Positions 8,745 to 17,192 of a stretch of DNA of 64,000 bases are shown one piece after another. The notes below the pieces were generated by a model, which saw only the letters and a list, made by a program, of their open reading frames with translations, was not told where the DNA came from and searched no databases. How positions within the stretch are numbered: the stretch's first letter is position 1; every line of letters starts with the position of its first letter. Made by a program: the position numbers and the translations under genes. The stretch comes from JBBQYA01 sp031412335 (GTDB lineage: Bacteria; Bacteroidota; Bacteroidia; Sphingobacteriales; Sphingobacteriaceae). The stretch is from contig JANOCT010000031.1 of assembly GCA_031412335.1 (NCBI GenBank), forward strand, positions 1 through 64,000. The letters run 5' to 3'.

Positions 8745-9429
8745 TAAATTATTCTTCTGTTCTTATCTTTTTTTGCTGTTTTTTATAGATTGTAAACCAA
8801 ATAAAAATTCTCAATTAAATTCACTTTGTTCAACAAAATCAAATATCAATTTCAATGCTGATACCCTAATGTTTAATTTAAATGTAAATGATACGTTAGG
8901 TTTTCAGGAATTTATGATTACAAGAAAGTTATTTGTTATGGATTCAAGTTTTGGCAACTGGAACAGAAAAAGCGAAGAATTAGCTTTTAAATATGCAAAA
9001 AGTATTCAAAAATCTGACCCCTTTTTACATTATGATATATATGTTATAACTAAAAATAGCCTTACTAAAAAATTATGGGAAGTTGAATCATTTAGTTGTG
9101 ACAATAAATATTATCCTATTCTAGAAGCAAGAGAAGGGTATTGGGATGGTAAAAATCTACATCCGACTGTGTTAACAGTAATTGAAAAAAACAATAATTC
9201 ATTAGCCGTAAAGGCAATTAACTTCATTATTGATTCTAAGAATAACTGGCGTATTTTTTCAAAAGAATCATTGTTTTCTAATTTGAGCTCTAACTATTGT
9301 TATTGTATTGATACAACCACTACTGATTATCTTTTACCAAAACAGGAAGGGTACCCTAAAAATATGATTATATTTCACAAAATCTTTGATAATTATTATA
9401 CTGATATGAAATGCAATAGCGAACAATAA
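8728..9429 (+). CDS. Lipoprotein, probable immunity partner of the GH19 effector
   Basis: 233 residues from the ATG at 8728, which I prefer to an in-frame TTG at 8722. The N-terminus KLFFCSYLFLLFFIDCKPN looks like a lipoprotein signal with Cys22, although Asp at -1 is unusual for a lipobox. The remainder is soluble, with no recognised family. It contains several cysteines (including YCYC near residue 190) that could form disulfides outside the cytoplasm. The 17-base overlap with the GH19 gene supports an effector-immunity pair. That role is inference. Confidence 0.65.
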   Translation: MKTANNKLFFCSYLFLLFFIDCKPNKNSQLNSLCSTKSNINFNADTLMFNLNVNDTLGFQEFMITRKLFVMDSSFGNWNRKSEELAFKYAKSIQKSDPFLHYDIYVITKNSLTKKLWEVESFSCDNKYYPILEAREGYWDGKNLHPTVLTVIEKNNNSLAVKAINFIIDSKNNWRIFSKESLFSNLSSNYCYCIDTTTTDYLLPKQEGYPKNMIIFHKIFDNYYTDMKCNSEQ

Positions 9430-9478
9430 AAAAAACAAAACTACATTCAAATACTTATTCACAATAAAAAATAATACT

Positions 9479-9973
9479 ATGAAAAGAATTGCTTACATAC
9501 TGACATTATTTCTACTTTCCACAGCTTGTAAAAAAGAAGATAATACTACAATTCCTGCTAATAATAATCCATGTGGAAACACAGTGGAAAATATAGCCGG
9601 CATCTACAAAATCAATAGTTTTGAAAGCAAGGAAGAAACAGATACTTTCTACTATGACTTTACTTCTACACACATAGCGCAATGTAATTATGATGATTTG
9701 ATTATACTCAAATCAAACAAATTAGCTGAATATAAAGATGAAGGTACAACCTGTACGCCACCCGAAAATATACCTGTTACCGATTGGAATATATTTGCAA
9801 ATGGAGACAGCATTGTGATAAATAGCGACATTTTACATAATTCGCCGCCTCGTATTGAAGAACGCTACAAGATATCAGAATATGACTGTAACAAATTAGT
9901 AATTAGTCGAACTGAAATAAACCCATTTAATAACAAAACATTCCTTACCCGTATTAAATTCATTAAGCAATAA
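9479..9973 (+). CDS. Lipocalin-like lipoprotein, possible orphan immunity gene
   Basis: 164 residues. Signal and lipobox LSTAC (Cys17) are clear. The mature part begins with IAGIYKINSF and contains DDLIILKSNKLAEY, DWNIFANGDSIVIN and a final ERYKISEYDCNKLVIS strand pattern. This fits the lipocalin-like (calycin) domains common in Bacteroidota. Unlike its neighbours it has no effector directly upstream and a 49-base gap. It may protect against a toxin no longer encoded here, or be an unrelated surface lipoprotein caught in the array. Confidence 0.65.
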   Translation: MKRIAYILTLFLLSTACKKEDNTTIPANNNPCGNTVENIAGIYKINSFESKEETDTFYYDFTSTHIAQCNYDDLIILKSNKLAEYKDEGTTCTPPENIPVTDWNIFANGDSIVINSDILHNSPPRIEERYKISEYDCNKLVISRTEINPFNNKTFLTRIKFIKQ

Positions 9974-10037
9974 AGAGTAATAGAGAAAAGGCTATTAACA
10001 ACATCGGATTAGACGATATGACCGTTTTAGTGCTTAA

Positions 10038-10361
10038 TCAAATTTTTTGCTATCCACCCATTTTCAAGTTGGTGCTGGTGTAGGGATAAAGGTAATAACT
10101 GACATTTATAGCCAGATTCCAACACCAAAAGCAGAATATTGGATCAACATTTTTTCTGACCCAAAAGAATCCAATGCTTCAGATGAGATTGCAAACCTTG
10201 GCGAACAATGGGTTCCATCTGCACGTCAAACCGATATATTTCACATCTCTAAGAATAACCATGAGGCCGCAGGTGAAATGTTCAAGGAAAATCTGCCTAA
10301 CGATCAATCATGTGAAAGCATGTTAAGGTTTATGTTAAGCACTTATTTGGGTAAAGAATGA
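10038..10361 (+). pseudogene. Probable C-terminal fragment of a lost effector
   Basis: A frame open from 10038 to TGA at 10359-10361. There is no ATG near its beginning, only a TTG at 10047. The encoded segment (about 104 residues) contains AEYWINIFSDPKESNASD, GEQWVPSARQTDIFHIS and MLRFMLSTYLGKE. It has the look of the end of a globular enzyme rather than a complete small protein, and no tag or signal precedes it. Its stop overlaps the next lipoprotein start in the same ATGA manner as the GH108 pair, which suggests the 3' remnant of another effector gene. The family is not recognised. Confidence 0.5.
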
Positions 10362-10924
10362 AAAAGGCTGCAATATTGATAATAATCTCTCTGCTAGCTG
10401 CAAACTGTTATCTACCCGCTCCACCTGTTGATTGTGAATTTATCGGGATTAAGAAGGAAACCGAAGTGGGTCTATACAGGACTGAACACTTTATGTTAAA
10501 ATTTAAGTCTACTCATAACTTGGCAACTTTTAGTAAGGAATACAATGGAGTACATATGTTGCTCTATTGCCCTTTGTCAGATGGTGATTATGTTAATAAC
10601 CACAGAGATAGTAGGTTTCAAATTTGCGATGTTATGTCCGTTAGTAGTTGGTATGATGACGGTGCCACTATTCCAATTTATTTCAACAAAGGATGGTATT
10701 ATTATGAGTTTCCAATAGATTTTGAAGATAATATAAATAGTAGTCGTAGCTTAGAACTTAGTGATAGCAGAATTGACAGCGTATTAAATGATAAGGACTG
10801 CGTTCCATGCAATTTTGTTATGCCATATTTTGCTTTAAATAGACCTTTCCACACGGATATGTTTTGTATTCCAGCGGACAGTATTCGCAAATTATTGATT
10901 GTAGATAAACTTGAAAATAAATAA
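10358..10924 (+). CDS. Lipoprotein, probable immunity protein of the decayed effector
   Basis: 188 residues. The N-terminus MKKAAILIIISLLAANC has a lipoprotein-type signal with Cys17 (Asn at -1 is less usual). The mature part is soluble with four further cysteines, including DKDCVPCNF near residue 146, and no recognised domain. It overlaps the upstream fragment by 4 bases, matching the effector-immunity junction seen at 6905. It ends about 50 bases before the third tag copy. Confidence 0.65.
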   Translation: MKKAAILIIISLLAANCYLPAPPVDCEFIGIKKETEVGLYRTEHFMLKFKSTHNLATFSKEYNGVHMLLYCPLSDGDYVNNHRDSRFQICDVMSVSSWYDDGATIPIYFNKGWYYYEFPIDFEDNINSSRSLELSDSRIDSVLNDKDCVPCNFVMPYFALNRPFHTDMFCIPADSIRKLLIVDKLENK

Positions 10925-10972
10925 AATATAGACTAAAAGTTAGATGATATCAAATGTTTAATCAGCCTAACC

Positions 10973-11074
10973 ATGTCAAAAAAAATGTTTGACCTTTTGA
11001 GAGAAAATAGTATTCAGATAGATAATACCCTGTATGCTATGGCAGAACAGCAGGAGCTGCGCAAAATCAAAAAA
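10973..11074 (+). repeat. Effector tag repeat, copy 3
   Basis: Third tag copy, starting with an intact ATG. It is closest to copy 2. Similarity to the other copies ends at the RKIKK codons, where the deletion described in the next entry begins. Confidence 0.85.
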
Positions 11075-11165
11075 GCACTATAAGATTTACTATGAATTGA
11101 TGAAATCAAACAATAAAAATTTAAATAATGTGCCTAAGTATGTAAATGAGAGAATTAATAATTAG
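10973..11165 (+). pseudogene. Deletion remnant of a third tagged effector
   Basis: The ATG at 10973 opens the full tag and closes after 36 codons at TAA 11081-11083. From 11076 the +1 frame reads HYKIYYELMKSNNKN, then VPKYVNERINN and TAG at 11163-11165. This has the character of a genuine protein C-terminus. The simplest reading is an internal deletion that joined the tag codons out of frame to the last about 29 codons of the effector. No lipoprotein gene follows it. The 36-residue tag peptide could still be made. Confidence 0.65.
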
Positions 11166-11172
11166 GATTAAA

Positions 11173-11290
11173 ATGCCGAAGGCATGACGTTATTATCAAT
11201 CGAATTAAAATAATATGGGTCTTCCGTAGGGGGCTCATAATTTTTTTGTAGGGAAATACGCTTTCTACCAAAGGGTTGCCCCTATGGGGC
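11173..11290. repeat. REP-like extragenic hairpin elements
   Basis: ATGCC-GAA-GGCAT (11173-11185) and GCCCC-TAT-GGGGC (11278-11290) are perfect short hairpins in noncoding sequence. Both resemble dispersed extragenic repeats that I associate with Bacteroidota genomes. Copy number elsewhere cannot be seen here. They separate the effector island from the metH regulatory region. Confidence 0.45.
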
Positions 11291-11404
11291 TTTATCTAAA
11301 TAGGTAACTTTTCTTTTTACCAAATCATCGCCCATATAAATTGCCTTAAAACACTAAAAACCTAACAAATTCATCCTAAATTATTTTTTCTCCTAAAACT
11401 ATTT

Positions 11405-11412
11405 TACTTTTG
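11405..11412 (+). promoter_or_regulatory. Bacteroidota -7 promoter box for the SAM-metH transcript
   Basis: TACTTTTG matches TAnnTTTG exactly and lies 6 bases before the riboswitch P1 stem, so transcription would start essentially at the aptamer. No strong -33 element is evident in the T-rich sequence upstream. Confidence 0.55.
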
Positions 11413-11417
11413 CACTG

Positions 11418-11516
11418 CTTATTAAGAAAGACCGAGGGATTAGACCCAATGAAGTCTTAGCAACCTGTGCTAACAAGGTGCTACATTCTATCTACCGATT
11501 TGGTAGAAAAGATAAG
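11418..11516 (+). promoter_or_regulatory. SAM-I (S-box) riboswitch upstream of metH
   Basis: The aptamer has all the conserved blocks in order: P1 5' strand CTTATT, AAGA, GAGGGATTAGACCC, ATGAAGTC, AGCAACC, AAGGTGCTA, ATTC, hairpin TCTACC-GATTT-GGTAGA, and P1 3' strand GATAAG at 11511-11516. It lies 71 bases before the metH start and should repress methionine synthesis when S-adenosylmethionine is abundant. No terminator with a U-tract is seen after it. A second GATAAG (11544-11549) and a CTACC (11528-11532) downstream could form competing pairings, so control may be translational or use another switch. Confidence 0.93.
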
Positions 11517-11587
11517 TTGAAATAGACCTACCAGTCGATTTTTGATAAGCGCATACTTTTTAGTTTTATTAATTTTTGCATTGGTAA

Positions 11588-14500
11588 ATGGATATATTAG
11601 AAGTTTTAAAAGATAGAATACTTGTATTAGACGGTGCTATGGGCACCATGATTCAGCAATATAATTTAGAGGAATCTGATTTCAGAGGAGAACGTTTTGC
11701 CAATATTCAAGAGGATGTAAAAGGCAATAATGATTTGTTGAACCTAACTCGTCCGGATGTAATACTTGCAATTCACCGGGAATATTTGGAAGCTGGTGCT
11801 GATATTATTGAAACGAATACTTTCAGTTCCAATTCCATTTCTATGGCGGATTATAATATGCAGGATCTTGCTTATGAATTGAATTTGCAAGCTGCAAAAA
11901 TTGCCAAACAAGCAACTGAGGAGTTTAACAAAGCAAATCCTTTAAAACCAAGATTCGTTGCTGGAGCCATTGGACCAACCAATCGTACTCTGTCCCTTTC
12001 TCCGGATGTAAATGATCCAGGTTTTAGAGCCATTACTTTCGACCAACTTTCTGACTCGTATTATGAGCAAATAAATGGCTTGGTAGATGGTGGAGTGGAT
12101 TTGTTATTAGTAGAAACAATTTTTGATACATTAAACTGCAAAGCAGCTTTATATGCGATTGAAAAACATGCAACAGAAACTGGAATTAAACTTCCAGTTA
12201 TGGTTTCGGGAACAATTACAGATGCAAGCGGAAGAACATTATCCGGGCAAACAACGGAAGCTTTTTTGAATTCAGTTTCCCATATCAATTTATTAAGTGT
12301 TGGATTAAACTGTGCTTTAGGAGCCCATGAAATGCGCCCTTACATTGAAGAATTATCCGATAAATCTTCAACTTTTGTTAGTGCTTACCCAAATGCTGGC
12401 TTGCCAAACGAGTTTGGGGAATATGATGAAAGCCCTGAACAAATGGGAGTTCATATTCACGATTTTATTGAAAGTGGATATTTGAATATCGTAGGCGGTT
12501 GTTGTGGAACTACTCCTGCACATATTCGCAAAATTGCTGAATTAGCAAGCAAAGCAAAACCAAGAATTGCTCCTGAAATTTTGCCTCATACGCGCTTAAG
12601 TGGCTTAGAACCTGTAACACTTACGCCAGAAACCATGTTTGTAAATATTGGTGAGCGGACCAATATTACTGGTTCTCCAAAGTTTTCTAAACTAATTTTA
12701 TCCGGTGATTATGATGGTGCTTTAGCCGTTGCCAGACAACAAGTTGAAGGTGGCGCGCAAATTATTGATGTGAATATGGATGAAGGGATGTTGGATTCTG
12801 AAGCTGCTATGGTTAAATTTTTAAACCTAATGCAATCAGAGCCAGACATTGCTAGATTACCCATAATGGTTGATTCATCTAAATGGTCGGTAATAGAAGC
12901 TGGACTAAAATGTTTGCAAGGCAAGGCAATTGTAAATTCAATTAGTTTGAAAGAAGGAGAAGAAAAATTTCTTGCTCAAGCTAAAGAAATAAAAAGATAC
13001 GGTGCTGCAGTTGTAGTAATGGCATTTGATGAAACCGGGCAAGCAGATAGTTTTCAAAGAAAAATTGATGTTTGCAAAAGATCGTACGATTTATTGGTTA
13101 ATAAAGCTGTTTTTAAGCCTCAGGATATCATTTTCGATCCCAATATTTTAACGGTTGCAACAGGTTTGGAGGAGCATAACAATTATGCTGTTGACTTTAT
13201 AAATGCAACCCGTTGGATAAAAGAAAATCTTCCACTAGCGAAAGTAAGTGGCGGAGTAAGTAATATTTCTTTTTCTTTCAGAGGAAATAATCGAGTTCGG
13301 GAAGCAATGCATTCAGCGTTTTTATATCATGCTATTCAAGCTGGTTTAGATATGGGAATTGTAAATGCGGGTTTGCTAGAAGTGTATGAAGAAATACCAA
13401 AAGACCTGTTGGAGTTAGTAGAAGATGTTTTACTAAACCGAAGAGAAGATTCGACTGAACGATTAGTAACATTTGCTGAAACAGTAAAATCAAAAGGAAT
13501 TGAAATAGTTAAAAATGAAGAATGGCGAAAAGGAACTGTTCAAGAGCGTCTTTCTCATTCATTAATAAAAGGAATAACAGAATATTTGGACGGTGATGTA
13601 GAAGAAGCACGGCTGGAATACAAAAGACCAATTGAAGTAATTGAAGGTCCATTGATGGATGGAATGAATGTGGTTGGCGATTTATTTGGTGCTGGTAAAA
13701 TGTTTTTGCCACAAGTGGTAAAAAGTGCCAGAGTTATGAAAAAGGCTGTTGCAACTTTATTACCCTATATTTTAGAGGAAAAAAAATTAAACCCATCCAC
13801 AGACACGTCGAATAGTTCTGGAAAAATACTGATGGCAACTGTAAAAGGTGATGTGCATGATATTGGAAAAAATATAGTTGGGGTTGTTTTGGCCTGTAAT
13901 AATTTTGAGGTGGTAGACATGGGTGTAATGGTGCCTGCTAATAAAATCATCGAAAAAGCAAAAGAAATTGGTGCAGATATTATTGGTTTAAGCGGCTTAA
14001 TTACCCCTTCTTTGGACGAAATGGTTCATTTTGCTAAAGAAATGGAACGCGAAAATTTGAGAATTCCATTAATGATTGGTGGCGCTACTACTTCCAGAAT
14101 TCATACCGCTGTAAAAATTGATCCGAATTATTCTGGTGCTGTTATTCATGTGAATGATGCATCCAGAAGTGTAACGGTTGCTACCAATGTTTTGAATAAA
14201 GAAAATTCAAAAAATTATACCGAAACACTTAAAGAAGAATATGAGAAATTAAGAGTTGCACATTTTGGCAAACGTTCTCAAAAAGTATTTTTATCGATTG
14301 CTGATGCCCGAAAAAATGGTTTTAAGTTAGATTATGATGAGTTTGAACCAATAAAACCTGAATTTTTAGGGAATAAAGTTTTTACTGATTTTGACCTAAG
14401 CGAGTTAGTTCCTTACATCGATTGGACGCCGTTTTTTCATACTTGGGAATTGCGAGGCAGTTTTCCACGCATATTTGAAGATGAATATGTAGGCATAGAA

Positions 14501-15268
14501 GCAAAAAAATTATATGATGATGCCCGATTGTTACTAAAAAAAGTAGTTGACGAGAAACTTTTATCGGCCAGAGGTGTCATTGGATTTTATGCTGCCAATA
14601 GTATTGATGATGATATTTATTTGTATGAAACTGAAAATAGAACTGAAGTAAAAGAGGTAATTTATACCCTACGTCAGCAAAGCGAAAAAGCAGATGGAAC
14701 TCCTTATTATGCTTTAGCTGATTTTGTTGCTAATAAAGAAAGTGGCATTGAAGACTATTTTGGCTGTTTTGCAGTAAGTACTGGATTTAATATCGAAAAA
14801 TTAACCGAAAAATTTGAAGCCGATCACGATGATTATAACAGCATCATGATTAAGGCATTGGCAGACCGCTTGGCAGAAGCTTTTGCTGAAAAAATGCATG
14901 AAATGGTTCGGAAAGAATATTGGGGATACGACCGAAATGAGCATTTAAGCAGCGAAGATTTGATCAAAGAAAAATATACTGGAATTCGTCCTGCTCCTGG
15001 TTACCCAGCTTGCCCAGATCATACCGAAAAACAAACCTTATTCCGTTTGCTTGAAGTCGAAAAAAATACTGGAATTCAATTAACCGATAATTTTGCTATG
15101 TATCCAGCTTCGTCGGTTAGTGGATTTTATATGGCTAATAAAGGTTCAAGATATTTTGGTTTAGGCAAAATTGAAAAAGATCAAGTAGTGGAATATGCTT
15201 CCCGAAAAAATATGAGTTTAGAAGAAACAGAAAAATGGCTGGCTCCGAATTTAGCTTACGAAATTTAA
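11588..15268 (+). CDS. metH: Cobalamin-dependent methionine synthase
   Basis: Transfers methyl from 5-methyltetrahydrofolate through cobalamin to homocysteine in the cytoplasm. The four-module enzyme is complete at 1226 residues. The homocysteine domain has zinc ligands Cys242, Cys305 and Cys306 (GGCCGTTPAHI). The pterin-binding domain spans about 350-620. The B12 domain has GDVHDIGKNIVG with cobalt ligand His757. The AdoMet reactivation domain about 890-1226 contains RPAPGYPACPDH (Arg1134). Numbering is nearly that of the E. coli enzyme. It is controlled by the SAM riboswitch and followed after 24 bases by metF, which supplies its substrate. Confidence 0.98.
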   Translation: MDILEVLKDRILVLDGAMGTMIQQYNLEESDFRGERFANIQEDVKGNNDLLNLTRPDVILAIHREYLEAGADIIETNTFSSNSISMADYNMQDLAYELNLQAAKIAKQATEEFNKANPLKPRFVAGAIGPTNRTLSLSPDVNDPGFRAITFDQLSDSYYEQINGLVDGGVDLLLVETIFDTLNCKAALYAIEKHATETGIKLPVMVSGTITDASGRTLSGQTTEAFLNSVSHINLLSVGLNCALGAHEMRPYIEELSDKSSTFVSAYPNAGLPNEFGEYDESPEQMGVHIHDFIESGYLNIVGGCCGTTPAHIRKIAELASKAKPRIAPEILPHTRLSGLEPVTLTPETMFVNIGERTNITGSPKFSKLILSGDYDGALAVARQQVEGGAQIIDVNMDEGMLDSEAAMVKFLNLMQSEPDIARLPIMVDSSKWSVIEAGLKCLQGKAIVNSISLKEGEEKFLAQAKEIKRYGAAVVVMAFDETGQADSFQRKIDVCKRSYDLLVNKAVFKPQDIIFDPNILTVATGLEEHNNYAVDFINATRWIKENLPLAKVSGGVSNISFSFRGNNRVREAMHSAFLYHAIQAGLDMGIVNAGLLEVYEEIPKDLLELVEDVLLNRREDSTERLVTFAETVKSKGIEIVKNEEWRKGTVQERLSHSLIKGITEYLDGDVEEARLEYKRPIEVIEGPLMDGMNVVGDLFGAGKMFLPQVVKSARVMKKAVATLLPYILEEKKLNPSTDTSNSSGKILMATVKGDVHDIGKNIVGVVLACNNFEVVDMGVMVPANKIIEKAKEIGADIIGLSGLITPSLDEMVHFAKEMERENLRIPLMIGGATTSRIHTAVKIDPNYSGAVIHVNDASRSVTVATNVLNKENSKNYTETLKEEYEKLRVAHFGKRSQKVFLSIADARKNGFKLDYDEFEPIKPEFLGNKVFTDFDLSELVPYIDWTPFFHTWELRGSFPRIFEDEYVGIEAKKLYDDARLLLKKVVDEKLLSARGVIGFYAANSIDDDIYLYETENRTEVKEVIYTLRQQSEKADGTPYYALADFVANKESGIEDYFGCFAVSTGFNIEKLTEKFEADHDDYNSIMIKALADRLAEAFAEKMHEMVRKEYWGYDRNEHLSSEDLIKEKYTGIRPAPGYPACPDHTEKQTLFRLLEVEKNTGIQLTDNFAMYPASSVSGFYMANKGSRYFGLGKIEKDQVVEYASRKNMSLEETEKWLAPNLAYEI

Positions 15269-15292
15269 AAAGATAAAAAAAAATACCTCTGA

Positions 15293-16246
15293 ATGAAAAT
15301 TACCGATCACATAAAAAACGCAAAAAGTACGCTGTTTTCTTTTGAATTATTACCACCATTAAAAGGTCAAAGCATACAATCAATATTTGATGCGATAGAT
15401 CCATTGATGGAATTTAATCCCCCTTTTATTGATGTTACTTATCATCGAGAAGAATATGTTTACAAGAAAAGAGAAAATGGATTATTAGAAAAATTATCCT
15501 ACAGAAAACGACCTGGAACGGTTGGAATATGTGCTGCAATCATGAACCGATACAAGGTAGATGCTGTGCCTCATATTATTTGTGGAGGTTTTTCTAAAGA
15601 AGAAACAGAAAATGCATTAATAGATTTAAATTTTTTGGGAATTGACAATGTATTGGTTTTACGAGGGGATGCCATAAAAACTGATGGTCAATTTATACCT
15701 GAAAAGAATGGACATAATTACGCTTCTGATTTATTAAATCAAGTAGTAGATATGAACAAAGGAGTTTATATGGACGATGAATTAAACGACACCATTAAAA
15801 CAGATTTTTGTATTGGTGTTGCCGGATATCCGGAAAAACATTTTGAAGCACCTAATTTAAAAACAGACTTAAAATACCTGAAAATGAAAGTAGATGCAGG
15901 TGCTGAATTTATCGTAACACAAATGTTTTTTGACAATTCTAAGTATTTTGATTTTGTAAAAATTTGTCGTGAAAATGATATTCATGTTCCTATCATTCCA
16001 GGATTAAAACCCATTACCAATTCCAAACAATTAAGTGTTTTACCTAAAATTTTTCATATTGATTTGCCAGATGATTTATGCGATGCAATATCAACTTGCA
16101 AAAACGAAAAAGAAGTAAAACAAGTAGGAATTGAAGCTATGATAGCCCAAAGCAAAGAATTAATTAAGTTTGGTGTTCCATGTTTGCATTACTATACAAT
16201 GGGTATAGCCGAGCCAACTCGACAGATAGCGAGCGAAGTTTTTTAA
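15293..16246 (+). CDS. metF: Methylenetetrahydrofolate reductase [NAD(P)H]
   Basis: FAD-dependent TIM-barrel enzyme that reduces 5,10-methylene- to 5-methyltetrahydrofolate. At 317 residues it is the usual bacterial length. It begins with FSFELLPPLKG, the N-terminal strand carrying the catalytic Glu, and contains VLRGD and AEFIVTQMFFDN, typical of the FAD-binding face. It sits 24 bases behind metH, so both are presumably made from the riboswitch-controlled transcript. Confidence 0.96.
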   Translation: MKITDHIKNAKSTLFSFELLPPLKGQSIQSIFDAIDPLMEFNPPFIDVTYHREEYVYKKRENGLLEKLSYRKRPGTVGICAAIMNRYKVDAVPHIICGGFSKEETENALIDLNFLGIDNVLVLRGDAIKTDGQFIPEKNGHNYASDLLNQVVDMNKGVYMDDELNDTIKTDFCIGVAGYPEKHFEAPNLKTDLKYLKMKVDAGAEFIVTQMFFDNSKYFDFVKICRENDIHVPIIPGLKPITNSKQLSVLPKIFHIDLPDDLCDAISTCKNEKEVKQVGIEAMIAQSKELIKFGVPCLHYYTMGIAEPTRQIASEVF

Positions 16247-16267
16247 CTTTGGCTTTTCTTAATAATA

Positions 16268-17188
16268 TTGGAAGGTAAAATTATAAAGTCAACTGGTAGC
16301 TGGTACACGGTACGCACAGAAAATGGCGAATACATAAATTGCCGCATCAAAGGTAAATTCAGGATGGCTGGTTTTAAATCAACTAATCCATTAGCTGTAG
16401 GCGATTTAGTTGAATGGGAAATTGAATCAAATTCGGAGAATGGGGTAATTACGGTTTTAAAAGATCGAAAAAACTACATCATTCGAAAATCCATTAATTT
16501 AAGTAAGGAAACCCACATTATTGCTTCGAATATCGATCAAGCTATATTGGTGGTAACCCTTATTTCTCCGCGTACCTCAACGGGTTTTATCGATCGGTTT
16601 TTATTAACCGCAGAAGCGTATCACATTCCAACCTTACTAATTATCAATAAAATAGATATGTTTTCTGCAGAAAATGAACATTTTTTGCAAGAATTCGAAG
16701 ATTTGTACTCAAAAGTTGGTTATCCCATTTATAGGGTTTCTGCTGTTACTGAGCAAGGAATTCCAGAACTGCATGCCTTGTTGAAAGATAAAACCACATT
16801 GATTTCGGGCCATTCAGGGGTAGGAAAATCCACATTAATTAATAAAATTTTACCCGATTCTAATATCAGAACTTCTGAAATTTCAAAAGCATCGAACAAA
16901 GGTGTGCACACTACCACTTTTGCCGAAATGTTTGAAACAGCAGACAATGGCTTTATAATTGATACTCCAGGTATTAGAGAATTTGGAATTGTTCATTTTC
17001 AAAAAGAAGATATTTCTCATTATTTTATTGATATGAAACCTCTTTTGTCTAAGTGTAGATTCCATAATTGCGTGCATGTAAACGAGCCAGGTTGTGCTAT
17101 ATTAGAAGCAGTGAAATCGGGTGAAATTGCAGAATCGCGTTACCAAAATTATTTAAGTATTTATTTTAATGATAATAACAGAAATTAA
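16268..17188 (+). CDS. rsgA: Ribosome small subunit-dependent GTPase A
   Basis: A late 30S assembly factor. It has an N-terminal OB fold (IIKSTGSWYTV), then a circularly permuted GTPase in which NKID (G4) precedes the P-loop GHSGVGKST and DTPG (G3). It ends with a zinc site CRFHNCVHVNEPGC. The start appears to be TTG at 16268, since homologues begin just before the KSTGSWY segment and no ATG is available there. It lies 21 bases after metF and may share that transcript. Confidence 0.95.
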   Translation: MEGKIIKSTGSWYTVRTENGEYINCRIKGKFRMAGFKSTNPLAVGDLVEWEIESNSENGVITVLKDRKNYIIRKSINLSKETHIIASNIDQAILVVTLISPRTSTGFIDRFLLTAEAYHIPTLLIINKIDMFSAENEHFLQEFEDLYSKVGYPIYRVSAVTEQGIPELHALLKDKTTLISGHSGVGKSTLINKILPDSNIRTSEISKASNKGVHTTTFAEMFETADNGFIIDTPGIREFGIVHFQKEDISHYFIDMKPLLSKCRFHNCVHVNEPGCAILEAVKSGEIAESRYQNYLSIYFNDNNRN

Positions 17189-17192
17189 AACA

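Noticed and set aside
2788..11165. Type VI secretion or contractile injection apparatus
   Set aside because: No Hcp, VgrG, sheath, baseplate or ATPase gene is in the window, so the delivery route cannot be named.
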